The notes beneath the pieces are model-generated. The model did not search any database. It was not told the origin of the DNA and worked only from the letters and a program-made list of their open reading frames with translations. A stretch of DNA of 64,000 bases from Eretmocerus hayati. Lineage: Eukaryota; Arthropoda; Insecta; Hymenoptera; Aphelinidae. Shown here piece by piece: positions 21,331 through 35,400 of this stretch. Positions within the stretch are counted from its first letter, which is position 1. Each line of letters starts with the position of its first letter. The stretch is taken from assembly GCA_029851415.1 (NCBI GenBank), contig CM056742.1, forward strand, positions 100,112,976-100,176,975. The letters run 5' to 3'. A program made the translations under genes and the position numbers.

Positions 21331-24300
21331 GGTGGATGATGAACGAAGGTACTCCAGGTACTTTCAATGTGGCACATTTGCGTTTACACCCCGAGAATTC
21401 ATGATTTTTTGCCAATATGCGGTGATTCGTGTGACCTCTCGTCTCGAAGCTCGTTCTAGACGCTCTCAAAGTCCTGCAGGTGTATCCACGCACTTTTGGG
21501 ACACGGCAAAGGATAGGTGGATGATGTACGAAGGTAGTCCAGGTACTTTCAATGTGGCACATTTGCGTTTACACCCCAAGAATTCGTGATTTTGCACCAT
21601 TTCGCAGTGATTTGTGTGACCTCTCGCCTCGGAGCTCGTTCTAGACACTCTCAAAGTCCCGCAGGTGATTCCACGCACTTTTGGGACACGGCAAATGATA
21701 GGTGGATGATGGACAAAGGTAGTCCAGTTACTTTCAATGTGGCAAGTTTGCGTTTACACCCCGAGAATTCATGATTTTATGCCAATATGCGGTGATTCGT
21801 GTGACATCTCGTCTCGAAGCTCGTTCTAGACGCTCTCAAAGTCCCGCAGGTGTATCCCCGCACTCTTGGGACACGGCAAATGATAGGTGGATGATGGACA
21901 AAGGTAGTCCAGGTACTTTCAATGTGGCACATTTGCGTTTACACCCCAAAATTCCGTGATTTTGCACCGATTCGCAGTGATTTGTGTGACCCTTCGCCTC
22001 GAAGCTCGTTCTAGACGCTCTCAAAGTCCCGCAGGTGTATGCACGCACTTTTGGGACACGGCAAATGATAGGTGGATGATGAACAAAGGTAGTCCAGGTA
22101 CTTTCAATGTGGCACATTTGCGTTTACATCCCAAGATTTCGTGATTTTGCACCAATTCGCAATGATTTGTGTGACCTCTCGCCTCGAAGCTCAATCTAGA
22201 CGCTCTCAAAGTCCCGCAGGTGTATGCACGCACTTTTGGGACACGGCAAATGATAGCTGGATGATGGACAAAGGTAGTCCAGGTACTTCCAATGTGGCAC
22301 GTTTGCGTTTACACCCCGAGAATTCATGATTTTATGCCAATATGCGGTGATTCGTGTGACCTCTCGTCTCGAAGCTCGTTCTAGACGCTCTCAAAGTCCC
22401 GCAGGTGTATCCACGCACTTTAGGGGAACGGCCCAATGATAGGTGGATGATGTACAAAAGGGGGGTCCAGGTACTTTCAATGTGGCACATTTGCGTTTAC
22501 ACCCCAAGAATTCGTGATTTTGCACCAATTCGCAGTGATTTGTGTGACCTCTCGCCTCGAAGCTCGTTCTGGACACTCTCAAAGTCCCGCAGGTGTATCC
22601 ACGCACTTTTGGGACACGGCAAATGATAGGTGGATGATGGACAAAGGTAGTCCAGGTACTTTGAATGTGGCACATTTGCGTTTACACCCCAAGAATTCTT
22701 GATTTTGCACCAATTCGCAGTGATTTGTGTGACCTCCCGCCTCGAAGCTCGTTCTAGACGCTCTCAAAGTCCCGCAGGTGTATCCACGCACTTTTGGGAC
22801 ACGGCAAATGATAGGTGGATGATGTACAAAGGTAGACCAGGTACTTTCAATGTGGCACATTTGCGTTTACACCCCACGAATTTGTGATTTTGCACAAATT
22901 CGCAGTGATTTGTGTGACCTCTCGCCTCGAAGCTCGTTCTGGACACTCTCAAAGTCCCGCAGGTGTATCCACGCACTTTTGGGACACGGCAAATGATAGG
23001 TGAATGATGGACGAAGGTAGTCCAGGTACTTTCAATGTGGCACATTTGCGTTTACACCCCACGAATTTGTGATTTTGCACAAATTCGCAGTGATTTGTGT
23101 GACCTCTCGCCTCGAAGCTCGTTCTGGACACTCTCAAAGTCCCGCAGGTGTATCCACGCACTTTTGGGACACGGCAAATGATAGGTGAATGATGGACGAA
23201 GGTATTCGAGGTACTTTCAATGTGGCACATTTGCGTTTACACCCCAAGTTTTCGTGATTTTGCACCAATTCGCAGTGATTTGTGTGACCTCTCGCCTCGA
23301 AGCTCGTTCTAGACACTCTCAAAGTCCCGCAGGTGTGTCCACGCACTTTTGGGACACGGCAAATGATAGGTGGGAGATGAACAAAGGTACTCCAGGTACT
23401 TTCAATGTGGCACATTTGCGTTTACACCCCGAGGATTCATGATTTTTTGCCAATATGCGGTGATTAGTGTGACCTCTCGTCTCGAAGCTCGTTCTAGACG
23501 CTCTCAAAGTCCCGCAGGTGTATCCACGCACTTTTGGGACACGGCAAATGATAGGTGGATGATGTACAGAGGTAGTCCAGGTACTTTCAATGTGGCACAT
23601 TTGCGTTTACACCCCAAGAATTCGTGATTTAGCCCCAATTCGCAGTGATTTGTGTGACCTCTCGCCTCGAAGCTCGTTGTAGACACTCTCAAAGTCCCGC
23701 AGGTGTATCCCCGCACTCTTGGGACACGGCAAATGATAAGTGGATGATAGACAAAGGTAGTCCAGGTACTTTCAATGTGGCACATTTGCGTTTACACCCC
23801 GAGATTCCGTGATTTTGCACCAATTCGCAGTGATTTGTGTGACCCTTCGCCTCGAAGCTCGTTCTAGACGCTCTCAAAGTCCCGCAGGTGTATGCACGCA
23901 CTTTTGGGACACGGCAAATGATAGGTGGATGATGGACAAAGGTAGTCCAGGTACTTTCAATGTGGCACATTTGCGTTTACATCCCAAGATTTCGTGATTT
24001 TGCACCAATTCGCAATGATTTGTGTGACCTCTCGCGTCGAAGCTCAATCTAGACGCTTTCAAAGTCCCGCAGGTGTATGCACGCACTTTTGGGACACGGC
24101 AAATGATAGCTGGATGATGGACAAAGGTAGTCCAGGTACTTTCAATGTGGCACGTTTGCGTTTACACCCCGAGAATTCATGATTTTATGCGAATATGCGG
24201 TGATTCGTGTGACCTCTCGTCTCGAAGCTCGTTCTAGACGCTTTCAAAGTCCCGCAGGTGTATCCACGCACTTTAGGGGAACGGCCCAATGATAGGTGGA

Positions 24301-27300
24301 TGATGTACAAAGGTAGTCCAGGTACTTTCAATGTGGCACATTTGCGTTTACACCCCAAGAATTCGTGATTTTGCACCAATTCGCAGTGATTTGTGTGACC
24401 TCTCGCCTCGAAGCTCGTTCTAGACACTCTCAAAGTCCCGCAGGTGTGTCCACGCACTTTTGGGGCACGGCAAATGATAGGTGGGAGATGAACAAAGGTA
24501 CTCCAGGTACTTTCAATGTGGCACATTTGCGTTTACACCCCGAGGATTCATGAATTTTGCCAATATGCGGTGATTCGTGTGACCTCTCGTCTCGAAGCTC
24601 GTTCTAGACGCTCTCAAAGTCCCGCAGGTGTATCCACGCACTTTTGGGACACGGCGAATGATAGGTGGATGATGTACAAAGGTAGTCCAGGTACTTTCAA
24701 TGTGGCACATTTGCGTTTACACCCCAAGAATTCGTGATTTTGCCCCAATTCGCAGTGATTTGTGTGACCTCTCGCCTCGAAGCTCGTTGTAGACACTCTC
24801 AAAGTCCCGCAGGTGTATCCCCGCACTCTTGGGACACGGCAAATGATAGGTGGATGATGGACAAAGGTAGTCCAGGTACTTTCAATGTGGCACATTTGCG
24901 TTTACACCCCAAGATTCCGTGATTTTGCACCAATTCGCAGTGATTTGTGTGACCCTTCGCCTCGAAGCTCGTTCTAGACGCTCTCAAAGTCCCGCAGGTG
25001 TATGCACGCACTTTTGGGACACGGCAAATGATAGGTGGATGATGGACAAAGGTAGTCCAGGTACTTTCAATGTGGCACATTTGCGTTTACATCCCAAGAT
25101 TTCGTGATTTTGCACCAATTCGCAATGATTTGTGTGACCTCTCGCGTCGAAGCTCAATCTAGACGCTCTCAAAGTCCCGCAGGTGTATGCACGCACTTTT
25201 GGGACACGGCAAATGATAGCTGGATGATGGACAAAGGTAGTCCAGGTACTTTCAATGTGGCACGTTTGCGTTTACACCCCGAGAATTCATGATTTTATGC
25301 GAATATGCGGTGATTCGTGTGACCTCTCGTCTCGAAGCTCGTTCTAGACGCTTTCAAAGTCCCGCAGGTGTATCCACGCACTTTAGGGGAACGGCCCAAT
25401 GATAGGTGGATGATGTACAAAGGTAGTCCAGGTACTTTCAATGTGGCACATTTGCGTTCACACCCAAAGAATTCGTGATTTTGCACTAATTCGCAGTGAT
25501 TTGTGTGACCTCTTGCCTCGAAGCTCGTTCTGGACACTCTCAAAGTCCCGCAGGTCTATCCACGCACTTTTGGGACACGGCAAATGATAGGTGGATGATG
25601 GACAAAGGTAGTCCAGGTACTTTCAATGTGGCACATTTGCGTTTACACCCCAAGAAATCGTGATTTTGCACCAATTCGCAGTGATTTGTGTGACCTCTCG
25701 CCTCGAAGCTCGTTCTAGACGCTCTCAAAGTCCCGCAGGTGTATCCACGCACTTTTGGGACACGGCAAATGATAGGTGAATGATGGACGAAGGTAGTCCA
25801 GGTACTTTCAATGTGGCACATTTGCGTTTACACCCCAAGTTTTCGTGATTTTGCACCAATTCGCAGTGATTTGTGTGACCTCTCGCCTCGAAGCTCGTTC
25901 TAGACACTCTCAAAGTCCCGCAGGTGTGTCCACGCACTTTTGGGACACGGCAAATGATAGGTGAGAGATGAACAAAGGTACTCCAGGTACTTTCAATGTG
26001 GCACATTTGCGTTTACACCCCGAGGATTCATGATTTTTTACCAATATGCGGTGATTCGTGTGACCTCTCGTCTCGAAGCTCGTTCTAGACGCTCTCAAAG
26101 TCCCGCAGGTGTATCCACGCACTTCCGGGACACGGCAAATGATAGGTGGATGATGTACGAAGGTAGTCCAGGTACTTTCAATGTGGCACATTTGCGTTTA
26201 CACCCCAAGAATTCGTGATTTTGCACCATTTCGCAGTGATTTGTGTGACCTCTCGCCTCGAAGCTCGTTCTGGACACTCTCAAAGTCCCGCAGGTGTATC
26301 CACGCACTTTTGGGACACGGCAAATGATAGGTGAATGATGGACAAAGGTAGTCCAGGTACTTCCAATGTGGCACATTTGCGTTTACACCCCAAGAATTCG
26401 TGATTTTGCACCAATTCGCAGTGATTTGTGTGATTCGCGCCTCGAAGCTCGTTCGAGACACTCTCAAAGTCTCGCAGGTGTATCCACGCACTTTTAGGAC
26501 ACGGCAAATGATAGGTGGATGATGTCCAAAGGTAGTCCAGGTACTTTCAATGTGGCACATTTGCGTTTCCACCCCGAGAATTCCTGATTTTGCACCAATT
26601 CGCAGGGATTTGTGTGACCTCTCGCCTCGGAGCTCGTTCTAGACACTCTCAAAGTCCCGCAGGTGTATCCACGCACTTTTGGGACACGGCAGATGATAGG
26701 TGGATGATGGACAAAGGTACTCCAGGTACTTTCAATGTGGCACATTTGCGTTTACACCCCAAGAATTCGTGATTTTGCACCAATTCGCAGTGATTTGTGT
26801 GACCTCTCGCCTCGAAGCTCGTTCAAGACGCTCTCAAAGTCCCGCAGGTGTATCCACGCACTTTTGGGACACGGCAAATGATAGGATAATGATGTACACA
26901 GGTAGTCGAGGTACTTTCAATGTGGCACATTTGCGTTTGCCCCCCAAGAATTCGTGATTTTGCACCAATTCGCAGTGATTTGTGTGACCTCTCGCCTCGA
27001 AGCTCGTTCTGGACACTCTCAAAGTCCCGCAGGTGTATCCCCGCACTCTTGGGACACGGCAAATGATAGGTGGATGATGGACAAAAGTAGTCCAGGTACT
27101 TTCAATGTGGCACATTTGCGTTTACACCCCAAGATTCCGTGATTTTGCACCAATTCGCAGTGATTTGTGTGACCCTTCGCCTCGAAGCTCGTTCTAGACG
27201 CTCTCAAAGTCCCGCAGGTGTATGCACGCACTTTTGGGACACGGCAAATGATAGGTGGATGATGGACAAAGGTAGTCCAGGTACTTTCAATGTGGCACAT

Positions 27301-30300
27301 TTGCGTTTACATCCCAAGATTTCGTGATTTTGCACCAATTCGCAATGATTTGTGTGACCTCTCGCGTCGAAGCTCAATCTAGACGCTTTCAAAGTCCCGC
27401 AGGTGTATGCACGCACTTTTGGGACACGGCAAATGATAGCTGGATGATGGACAAAGGTAGTCCAGGTACTTTCAATGTGGCACGTTTGCGTTTACACCCC
27501 GAGAATTCATGATTTTATGCGAATATGCGGTGATTCGTGTGACCTCTCGTCTCGAAGCTCGTTCTAGACGCTTTCAAAGTCCCGCAGGTGTATCCACGCA
27601 CATTAGGGGAACGGCCCAATGATAGGTGGATGATGTACAAAGGTAGTCCAGGTACTTTCAATGTGGCACATTTGCGTTTACACCCCAAGAATTCGTGATT
27701 TTGCACCAATTCGCAGTGGTTTGTGTGACCTCTTGCCTCGAAGCTCGTTCTGGACACTCTCAAAGTCCCGCAGGTGTATCCACGCACTCTTGGGACACGG
27801 CAAATGATAGGTGGATGATGGACAAAGGTAGTCCAGGTACTTTCAATGTGGCCTATTTGCGTTTACACCCCAAGAAATCGTGATTTTGCACCAATTCGCA
27901 GTGATTTATGTGACCTCTCGCCTCGAAGCTCGTTCTAGACGCTCTCAAAGTCCCGCAGGTGTACCCACGCACTTTTGGGACACGGCAAATGATAGGTGGA
28001 TGATGTACAAAGGTAGTCCAGGTACTTCCAATGTGGCACATTTGCGTTTACACCCCACGAATTTGTGATTTTGCACAAATTCGCAGTGATTTGTGTGACC
28101 TCTCGCCTCGAAGCTCGTTCTGGACACTCTCAAAGTACCGCAGGTGTATCCACGCACTCTTGGGACACGGCAAATGATAGGTGAATGATGTACGAAGGTA
28201 GTCCAGGTACTTTCAATGTGGCACATTTGCGTTTACACCCCAAGTTTTCGTGATTTTGCACCAATTCGCAGTGATTTGTGTGACCTCTCGCCTCGAAGCT
28301 CGTTCTAGACACTCTCAAAGTCCCGCAGGTGTGTCCACGCACTTTTGGGGCACGGCAAATGATAGGTGGGAGATGAACAAAGGTACTCCAGGTACTTTCA
28401 ATGTGGCACATTTGCGTTTACACCCCGAGGATTCATGATTTTTTGCCAATATGCGGTGATTCGTGTGACCTCTCGTCTCGAAGCTCGTTCTAGACGCTCT
28501 CAAAGTCCCGCAGGTGTATCCACGCACTTTTGGGACACGGCAAATGATAGGTGGATGATGTACAAAGGTAGTCCAGGTACTTTCAATGTGGCACATTTGC
28601 GTTTACACCCCAAGAATTCGTGATTTTGCCCCAATTTGCAGTGATTTGTGTGACCTCTCGCCTCGAAGCTCGTTGTAGACACTCTCAAAGTCCCGCAGGT
28701 GTATCCCCGCACTCTTGGGACACGGCAAATGATAGGTGGATGATGGACAAAGGTAGTCCAGGTACTTTCAATGTGGCACATTTGCGTTTACACCCCAAGA
28801 TTCCGTGATTTTGCACCAATTCGCAGTGATTTGTGTGACCCTTCGCCTCGAAGCTCGTTCTAGACGCTCTCAAAGTCCCGCAGGTGTATGCACGCACTTT
28901 TGGGACACGGCAAATGATAGGTGGATGATGGACAAAGGTAGTCCAGGTACTTTCAATCTGGCACATTTGCGTTTACATCCCAAGATTTCGTGATTTTGCA
29001 CCAATTCGCAATGATTTGTGTGACCTCTCGCCTCGGAGCTCAATCTAGACGCTCTCAAAGTCCCGCAGGTGTATGCACGCACTTTTGGGACACGGCAAAT
29101 GATAGCTGGATGATGGACAAAGGTAGTCCAGGTACTTTCAATGTGGCACGTTTGCGTTTACACCCCGAGAATTCATGATTTTATGCCAATATGCGGTGAT
29201 TCGTGTGACCTCTCGTCTCGAAGCTCGTTCTGGACACTCTCAAAGTCCCGCAGGTGTATCCACGCACTTTTGGGACACGGCAAATGATAGGTGGATGATG
29301 GACAAAGGTAGTCCAGGTACTTTCAATGTGGCACATTTGCGTTTACACCCCAAGAAATCGTGATTTTGCACCAATTCGCAGTGATTTGTGCGACCTCTCG
29401 CCTCGAAGCTCGTTCTAGACGCTCTCAAAGTCCCGCAGGTGTATCCAAGCACTTTTGGGACACGGCAAATGATAGGTGGATGATGTACAAAGGTAGTCCA
29501 GGTACTTCCAATGTGGCACATTTGCGTTTACACCCCACGAATTTGTGATTTTGCACAAATTCGCAGTGATTTGTGTGACCTCTCGCCTCGAAGCTCGTTC
29601 TGGACACTCTCAAAGTCCCGCAGGTGTATCCACGCACTTTTGGGACACGGCAAATGATAGGTGGATGATGGACGGAGGTAGTCCAGGTACTTTCAATGTG
29701 GCACATTTGCGTTTACACCCCAAGTTTTCGTGATTTTGCACCAATTCGCAGTGATTTGTGTGACCTCTCGCCTCGAAGCTCGTTCTAGACACTCTCAAAG
29801 TCCCGCAGGTGTGTCCACGCACTTTTGGGACACGGCAAATGATAGGTGGGAGATGAACAAAGGTACTCCAGGTACTTTCAATGTGGCACATTTGCGTTTA
29901 CACCCCGAGGATTCATGATTTTTTGCCAATATGCGGTGATTCGTGTGACCTCTCGTCTCGAAGCTCGTTCTAGACGCTCTCAAAGTCCCGCAGGTGTATC
30001 CACGCACTTCCGGGACACGGCAAATGATAGGTGGATGATGTAAGAAGGTAGTCCAGGTACTTTCAATGTGGCACATTTGCGTTTACACCCCAAGAATTCG
30101 TGATTTTGCACCAATTCGCAGTGATTTGTGTGACCTCTCGCCTCGAAGCTCGTTCTGGACACTCTCAAAGTCCCGCAGGTGTATCCACGCACTTTTGGGA
30201 CACGGCAAATGATAGGTGAATGATGGACAAAGGTAGTCCAGGTCCTTCCAATGTGGCACATCTGCGTTTACACCCCAAGAATTCGTCATTTTGCACCAAT

Positions 30301-32458
30301 TCGCAGTGATTTGTGTGTCCTCTCGCCTTGGAGCTCGTTCGAGACACTCTCAAAGTCCCTGAGGTGTATCCACGCACTTTTAGGACACGGCAAATGATAG
30401 GTGGATAATGTACAAAGGTAGTCCAGGTACTTCCAATGTGGCACATTTGCGTTTACACCCCAAGAATTCGTGATTTTGCACCAATTCGCAGTGATTCGTG
30501 TGACCTCTCGCCTCGAAGCTCGTTCAAGACACTCTCAAAGTCCCGCAGGTGTATCCACACACTTTTGGGACACGGCAAATGATAGGTGGATGATGGACAA
30601 AGGTAGTCGAGGTACTTTCAATGTGGCACATTTGCGTTTACACCCCGAGAATTCCTGATTTTGCACCAATTCGCAGGGATTTGTGTGACCTCTCGCCTCG
30701 AAACACGTTCTAGACACTCTCAAAGTCCCGCAGGTGTATCCACGCACTTTTGGGACACGGCGAATGATAGGCGGATGATGAACGAAGGCACTCCAGGTAC
30801 TTTCAATGTGGCACATTTGCGTTTACACCCCGAGAATCCATGATTTTTTGCCAATATGCGGTGATTCGTGTGACCTCTCGTCTCGAAGCTCGTTCTAGAC
30901 GCTCTCAAAGTCCTGCAGGTGTATCCACGCACTTTTGGAACACGGCAAAGGATAGGTGGATGATGTACGAAGGTAGTCCAGGTACTTTCAATGTGGCACA
31001 TTTGCGTTTACACCCCAAGAATTCGTGATTTTGCACCATTTCGCAGTGATTTGTGTGACCTCTCGCCTCGGAGCTCGTTCTAGACACTCTCAAAGTCCCG
31101 CAGGTGATTCCACGCACTCTTGGGACACGGCAAATGATAGGTGGATGATGGACAAAGGTAGTCCAGTTACTTTCAATGTGGCAAGTTTGCGTTTACACCC
31201 CGAGAATTCATGATTTTATGCCAATATGCGGTGATTCGTGTGACCTCTCGTCTCGAAGCTCGTTCTAGACGCTCTCAAAGTCCCGCAGGTGTATCCCCGC
31301 ACTCTTGGGACACGGCAAATGATAGGTGGATGATGGACAAAGGTAGTCCAGGTACTTTCAATGTGGCACATTTGCGTTTACACCCCAAGATTCCGTGATT
31401 TTGCACCGATTTGCAGTGATTTGTGTGACCCTTCGCCTCGAAGCTCGTTCTAGACGCTCTCAAAGTCCCGCAGGTGTATGCACGCACTTTTGGGACACGG
31501 CAAATGATAGGTGGATGATGTACAAAGGTAGTCCAGGTACTTCCAATGTGGCACATTTGCGTTTACACCCCACGAATTTGTGATTTTGCACAAATTCGCA
31601 GTGATTTGTGTGACCTCTCGCCTCGAAGCTCGTTCTGGACACTCTCAAAGTCCCGCAGGTGTATCCACGCACTTTTGGGACACGGCAAATGATAGGTGAA
31701 TGATGGACGAAGGTAGTCCAGGTACTTTCAATGTGGCACATTTGCGTTTACACCCCAAGTTTTCGTGATTTTGCACCAATTCGCAGTGATTTGTGTGACC
31801 TCTCGCCTCGAAGCTCGTTCTAGACACTCTCAAAGTCCCGCAGGTGTATCCACGCACTCTTGGGACACGGCAAATGATAGGTGGATGATGTACAAAGGTA
31901 GTCCAGGTACTTTCAATGTGGCACATTTGCGTTTACACCCCAAGAATTCGTGATTTTGCCCCAATTCGCAGTGATTTGTGTGACCTCTCGCCTCGAAGCT
32001 CGTTGTAGACACTCTCAAAGTCCCGCAGGTGTATCCCCGCACTCTTGGGACAAGGCAAATGATAGGTGGATGATGGACAAAGGTAGTCCAGGTACTTTCA
32101 ATGTGGCACATTTGCGTTTACACCCCAAGAATTCGTCATTTTGCACCAATTCGCAGTGATTTGTGTGTCCTCTCGCCTTGGAGCTCGTTCGAGACACTCT
32201 CAAAGTCCCTGAGGTGTATCCACGCACTTTTAGGACACGGCAAATGATAGGTGGATAATGTACAAAGGTAGTCCAGGTACTTCCAATGTGGCACATTTGC
32301 GTTTACACCCCAAGAATTCGTGATTTTGCACCAATTCGCAGTGATTCGTGTGACCTCTCGCCTCGAAGCTCGTTCGAGACACTCTCAAAGTCCCGCAGGT
32401 GTATCCACACACTTTTGGGACACGGCAAATGATAGGTGGATGATGGACAAAGGTAGTC

Positions 32459-35400
32459 CAGGTACTTTCAATGTGGCACATTTGCGTTTACACCCCGAGA
32501 ATTCCTGATTTTGCACCAATTCGCAGGGATTTGTGTGACCTCTCGGATCGAAACTCGTTCTAGACACTCTCAAAGTCCCGCAGGTGTATCCACGCACTTC
32601 TGGGACACGGCGAATGATAGGCGGATGATGAACGAAGGTACTCCAGGTACTTTCAATGTGGCACATTTGCGTTTACACCCCGAGAATCCATGATTTTTTG
32701 CCAATATGCGGTGATTCGTGTGACCTCTCGTCTCGAAGCTCGTTCTAGACGCTCTCAAAGTCCTGCAGGTGTATCCACGCACTTTTGGGACACGGCAAAG
32801 GATAGGTGGATGATGTACGAAGGTAGTCCAGGTACTTTCAATGTGGCACATTTGCGTTTACACCCCAAGAATTCGTGATTTTGCACCATTTCGCAGTGAT
32901 TTGTGTGACCTCTCGCCTCGGAGCTCGTTCTAGACACTCTCAAAGTCCCGCAGGTGATTCCACGCACTTTTGGGACACGGCAAATGATAGGTGGATGATG
33001 GACAAAGGTAGTCCAGTTACTTTCAATGTGGCAAGTTTGCGTTTACACCCCGAGAATTCATGATTTTATGCCAATATGCGGTGATTCGTGTGACCTCTCG
33101 TCTCGAAGCTCGTTCTAGACGCTCTCAAAGTCCCGCAGGTGTATCCCCGCACTCTTGGGACACGGCAAATGATAGGTGGATGATGGACAAAGGTAGTCCA
33201 GGTACTTTCAATGTGGCACATTTGCGTTTACACCCCAAGATTCCGTGATTTTGCACCGATTTGCAGTGATTTGTGTGACCCTTCGCCTCGAAGCTCGTTC
33301 TAGACGCTCTCAAAGTCCCGCAGGTGTATGCACGCACTTTTGGGACACGGCAAATGATAGGTGGATGATGTACGAAGGTAGTCCAGGTACTTCCAATGTG
33401 GCACATTTGCGTTTACACCCCACGAATTTGTGATTTTGCACAAATTCGCAGTGATTTGTGTGACCTCTCGCCTCGAAGCTCGTTCTGGACACTCTCAAAG
33501 TCCCGCAGGTGTATCCACGCACTTTTGGGACACGGCAAATGATAGGTGAATGATGGACGAAGGTAGTCCAGGTACTTTCAATGTGGCACATTTGCGTTTA
33601 CACCCCAAGTTTTCGTGATTTTGCACCAATTCGCAGTGATTTGTGTGACCTCTCGCCTCGAAGCTCGTTCTAGACACTCTCAAAGTCCCGCAGGTGTGTC
33701 CACGCACTTTTGGGACACGGCAAATGATAGGTGGGAGATGAACAAAGGTACTCCAGGTACTTTCAATGTGGCACATTTGCGTTTACACCCCGAGGATTCA
33801 TGATTTTTTGCCAATATGCGGTGATTCGTGTGACCTCTCGTCTCGAAGCTCGTTCTAGACGCTCTCAAAGTCCCGCAGGTGTATCCACGCACTTCCGGGA
33901 CACGGCAAATGATAGGTGGATGATGTAAGAAGGTAGTCCAGGTACTTTCAATGTGGCACATTTGCGTTTACACCCCAAGAATTCGTGATTTTGCACCAAT
34001 TCGCAGTGATTTGTGTGACCTCTCGCCTCGAAGCTCGTTCTGGACACTCTCAAAGTCCCGCAGGTGTATCCACGCACTCTTGGGACACGGCAAATGATAG
34101 GTGAATGATGGACAAAGGTAGTCCAGGTCCTTCCAATGTGGCACATTTGCGTTTACACCCCAAGAATTCGTCATTTAGCACCAATTCGCAGTGATTTGTG
34201 TGTCCTCTCGCCTCGAAGCTCGTTCGAGACACTCTCAAAGTCCCGCAGGTGTATCCACGCACTCTTGGGACACGGCAAATGATAGGTGAATGATGGACAA
34301 AGGTAGTCCAGGTCCTTCCAATGTGGCACATTTGCGTTTACACCCCAAGAATTCGTCATTTTGCACCAATTCGCAGTGATTTGTGTGACCTCTCGCCTCG
34401 GAGCTCGTTCTAGACACTCTCAAAGTCCCGCAGGTGATTCCACGCACTTTTGGGACACGGCAAATGATAGGTGGATGATGGACAAAGGTAGTCCAGTTAC
34501 TTTCAATGTGGCAAGTTTGCGTTTACACCCCGAGAATTCATGATTTTATGCCAATATGCGGTGATTCGTGTGACCTCTCGTCTCGAAGCTCGTTCTAGAC
34601 GCTCTCAAAGTCCCGCAGGTGTATCCCCGCACTCTTGGGACACGGCAAATGATAGGTGGATGATGGACAAAGGTAGTCCAGGTACTTTCAATGTGGCACA
34701 TTTGCGTTTACACCCCAAGATTCCGTGATTTTGCACCGATTCGCAGTGATTTGTGTGACCCTTCGCCTCGAAGCTCGTTCTAGACGCTCTCAAAGTCCCG
34801 CAGGTGTATGCACGCACTTTCGGGACACGGCAAATGATAGGTGGATGATGAACAAAGGTAGTCCAGGTACTTTCAATGTGGCACATTTGCGTTTACATCC
34901 CAAGATTTCGTGATTTTGCACCAATTCGCAATGATTTGTGTGACCTCTCGCCTCGAAGCTCGTTCGAGACACTCTCAAAGTCCCTGAGGTGTATCCACGC
35001 ACTTTTAGGACACGGCAAATGCTAGGTGGATAATGTACAAAGGTAGTCCAGGTACTTCCAATGTGGCACATTTGCGTTTCCACCCCAAGAATTCGTGATT
35101 TTGCACCAATTCGCAGTGATTCGTGTGACCTCTCGCCTCGAAGCTCGTTCGAGACACTCTCAAAGTCCCGCAGGTGTATCCACACACTTTTGGGACACGG
35201 CAAATGATAGGTGGATGATGGACAAAGGTAGTCCAGGTACTTTCAATGTGGCACATTTGCGTTTACACCCCGAGAATTCCTGATTTTGCACCAATTCGCA
35301 GGGATTTGTGTGACCTCTCGGCTCGAAACTCGTTCTAGACACTCTCAAAGTCCCGCAGGTGTATCCACGCACTTTTGGGACACGGCGAATGATAGGTGGA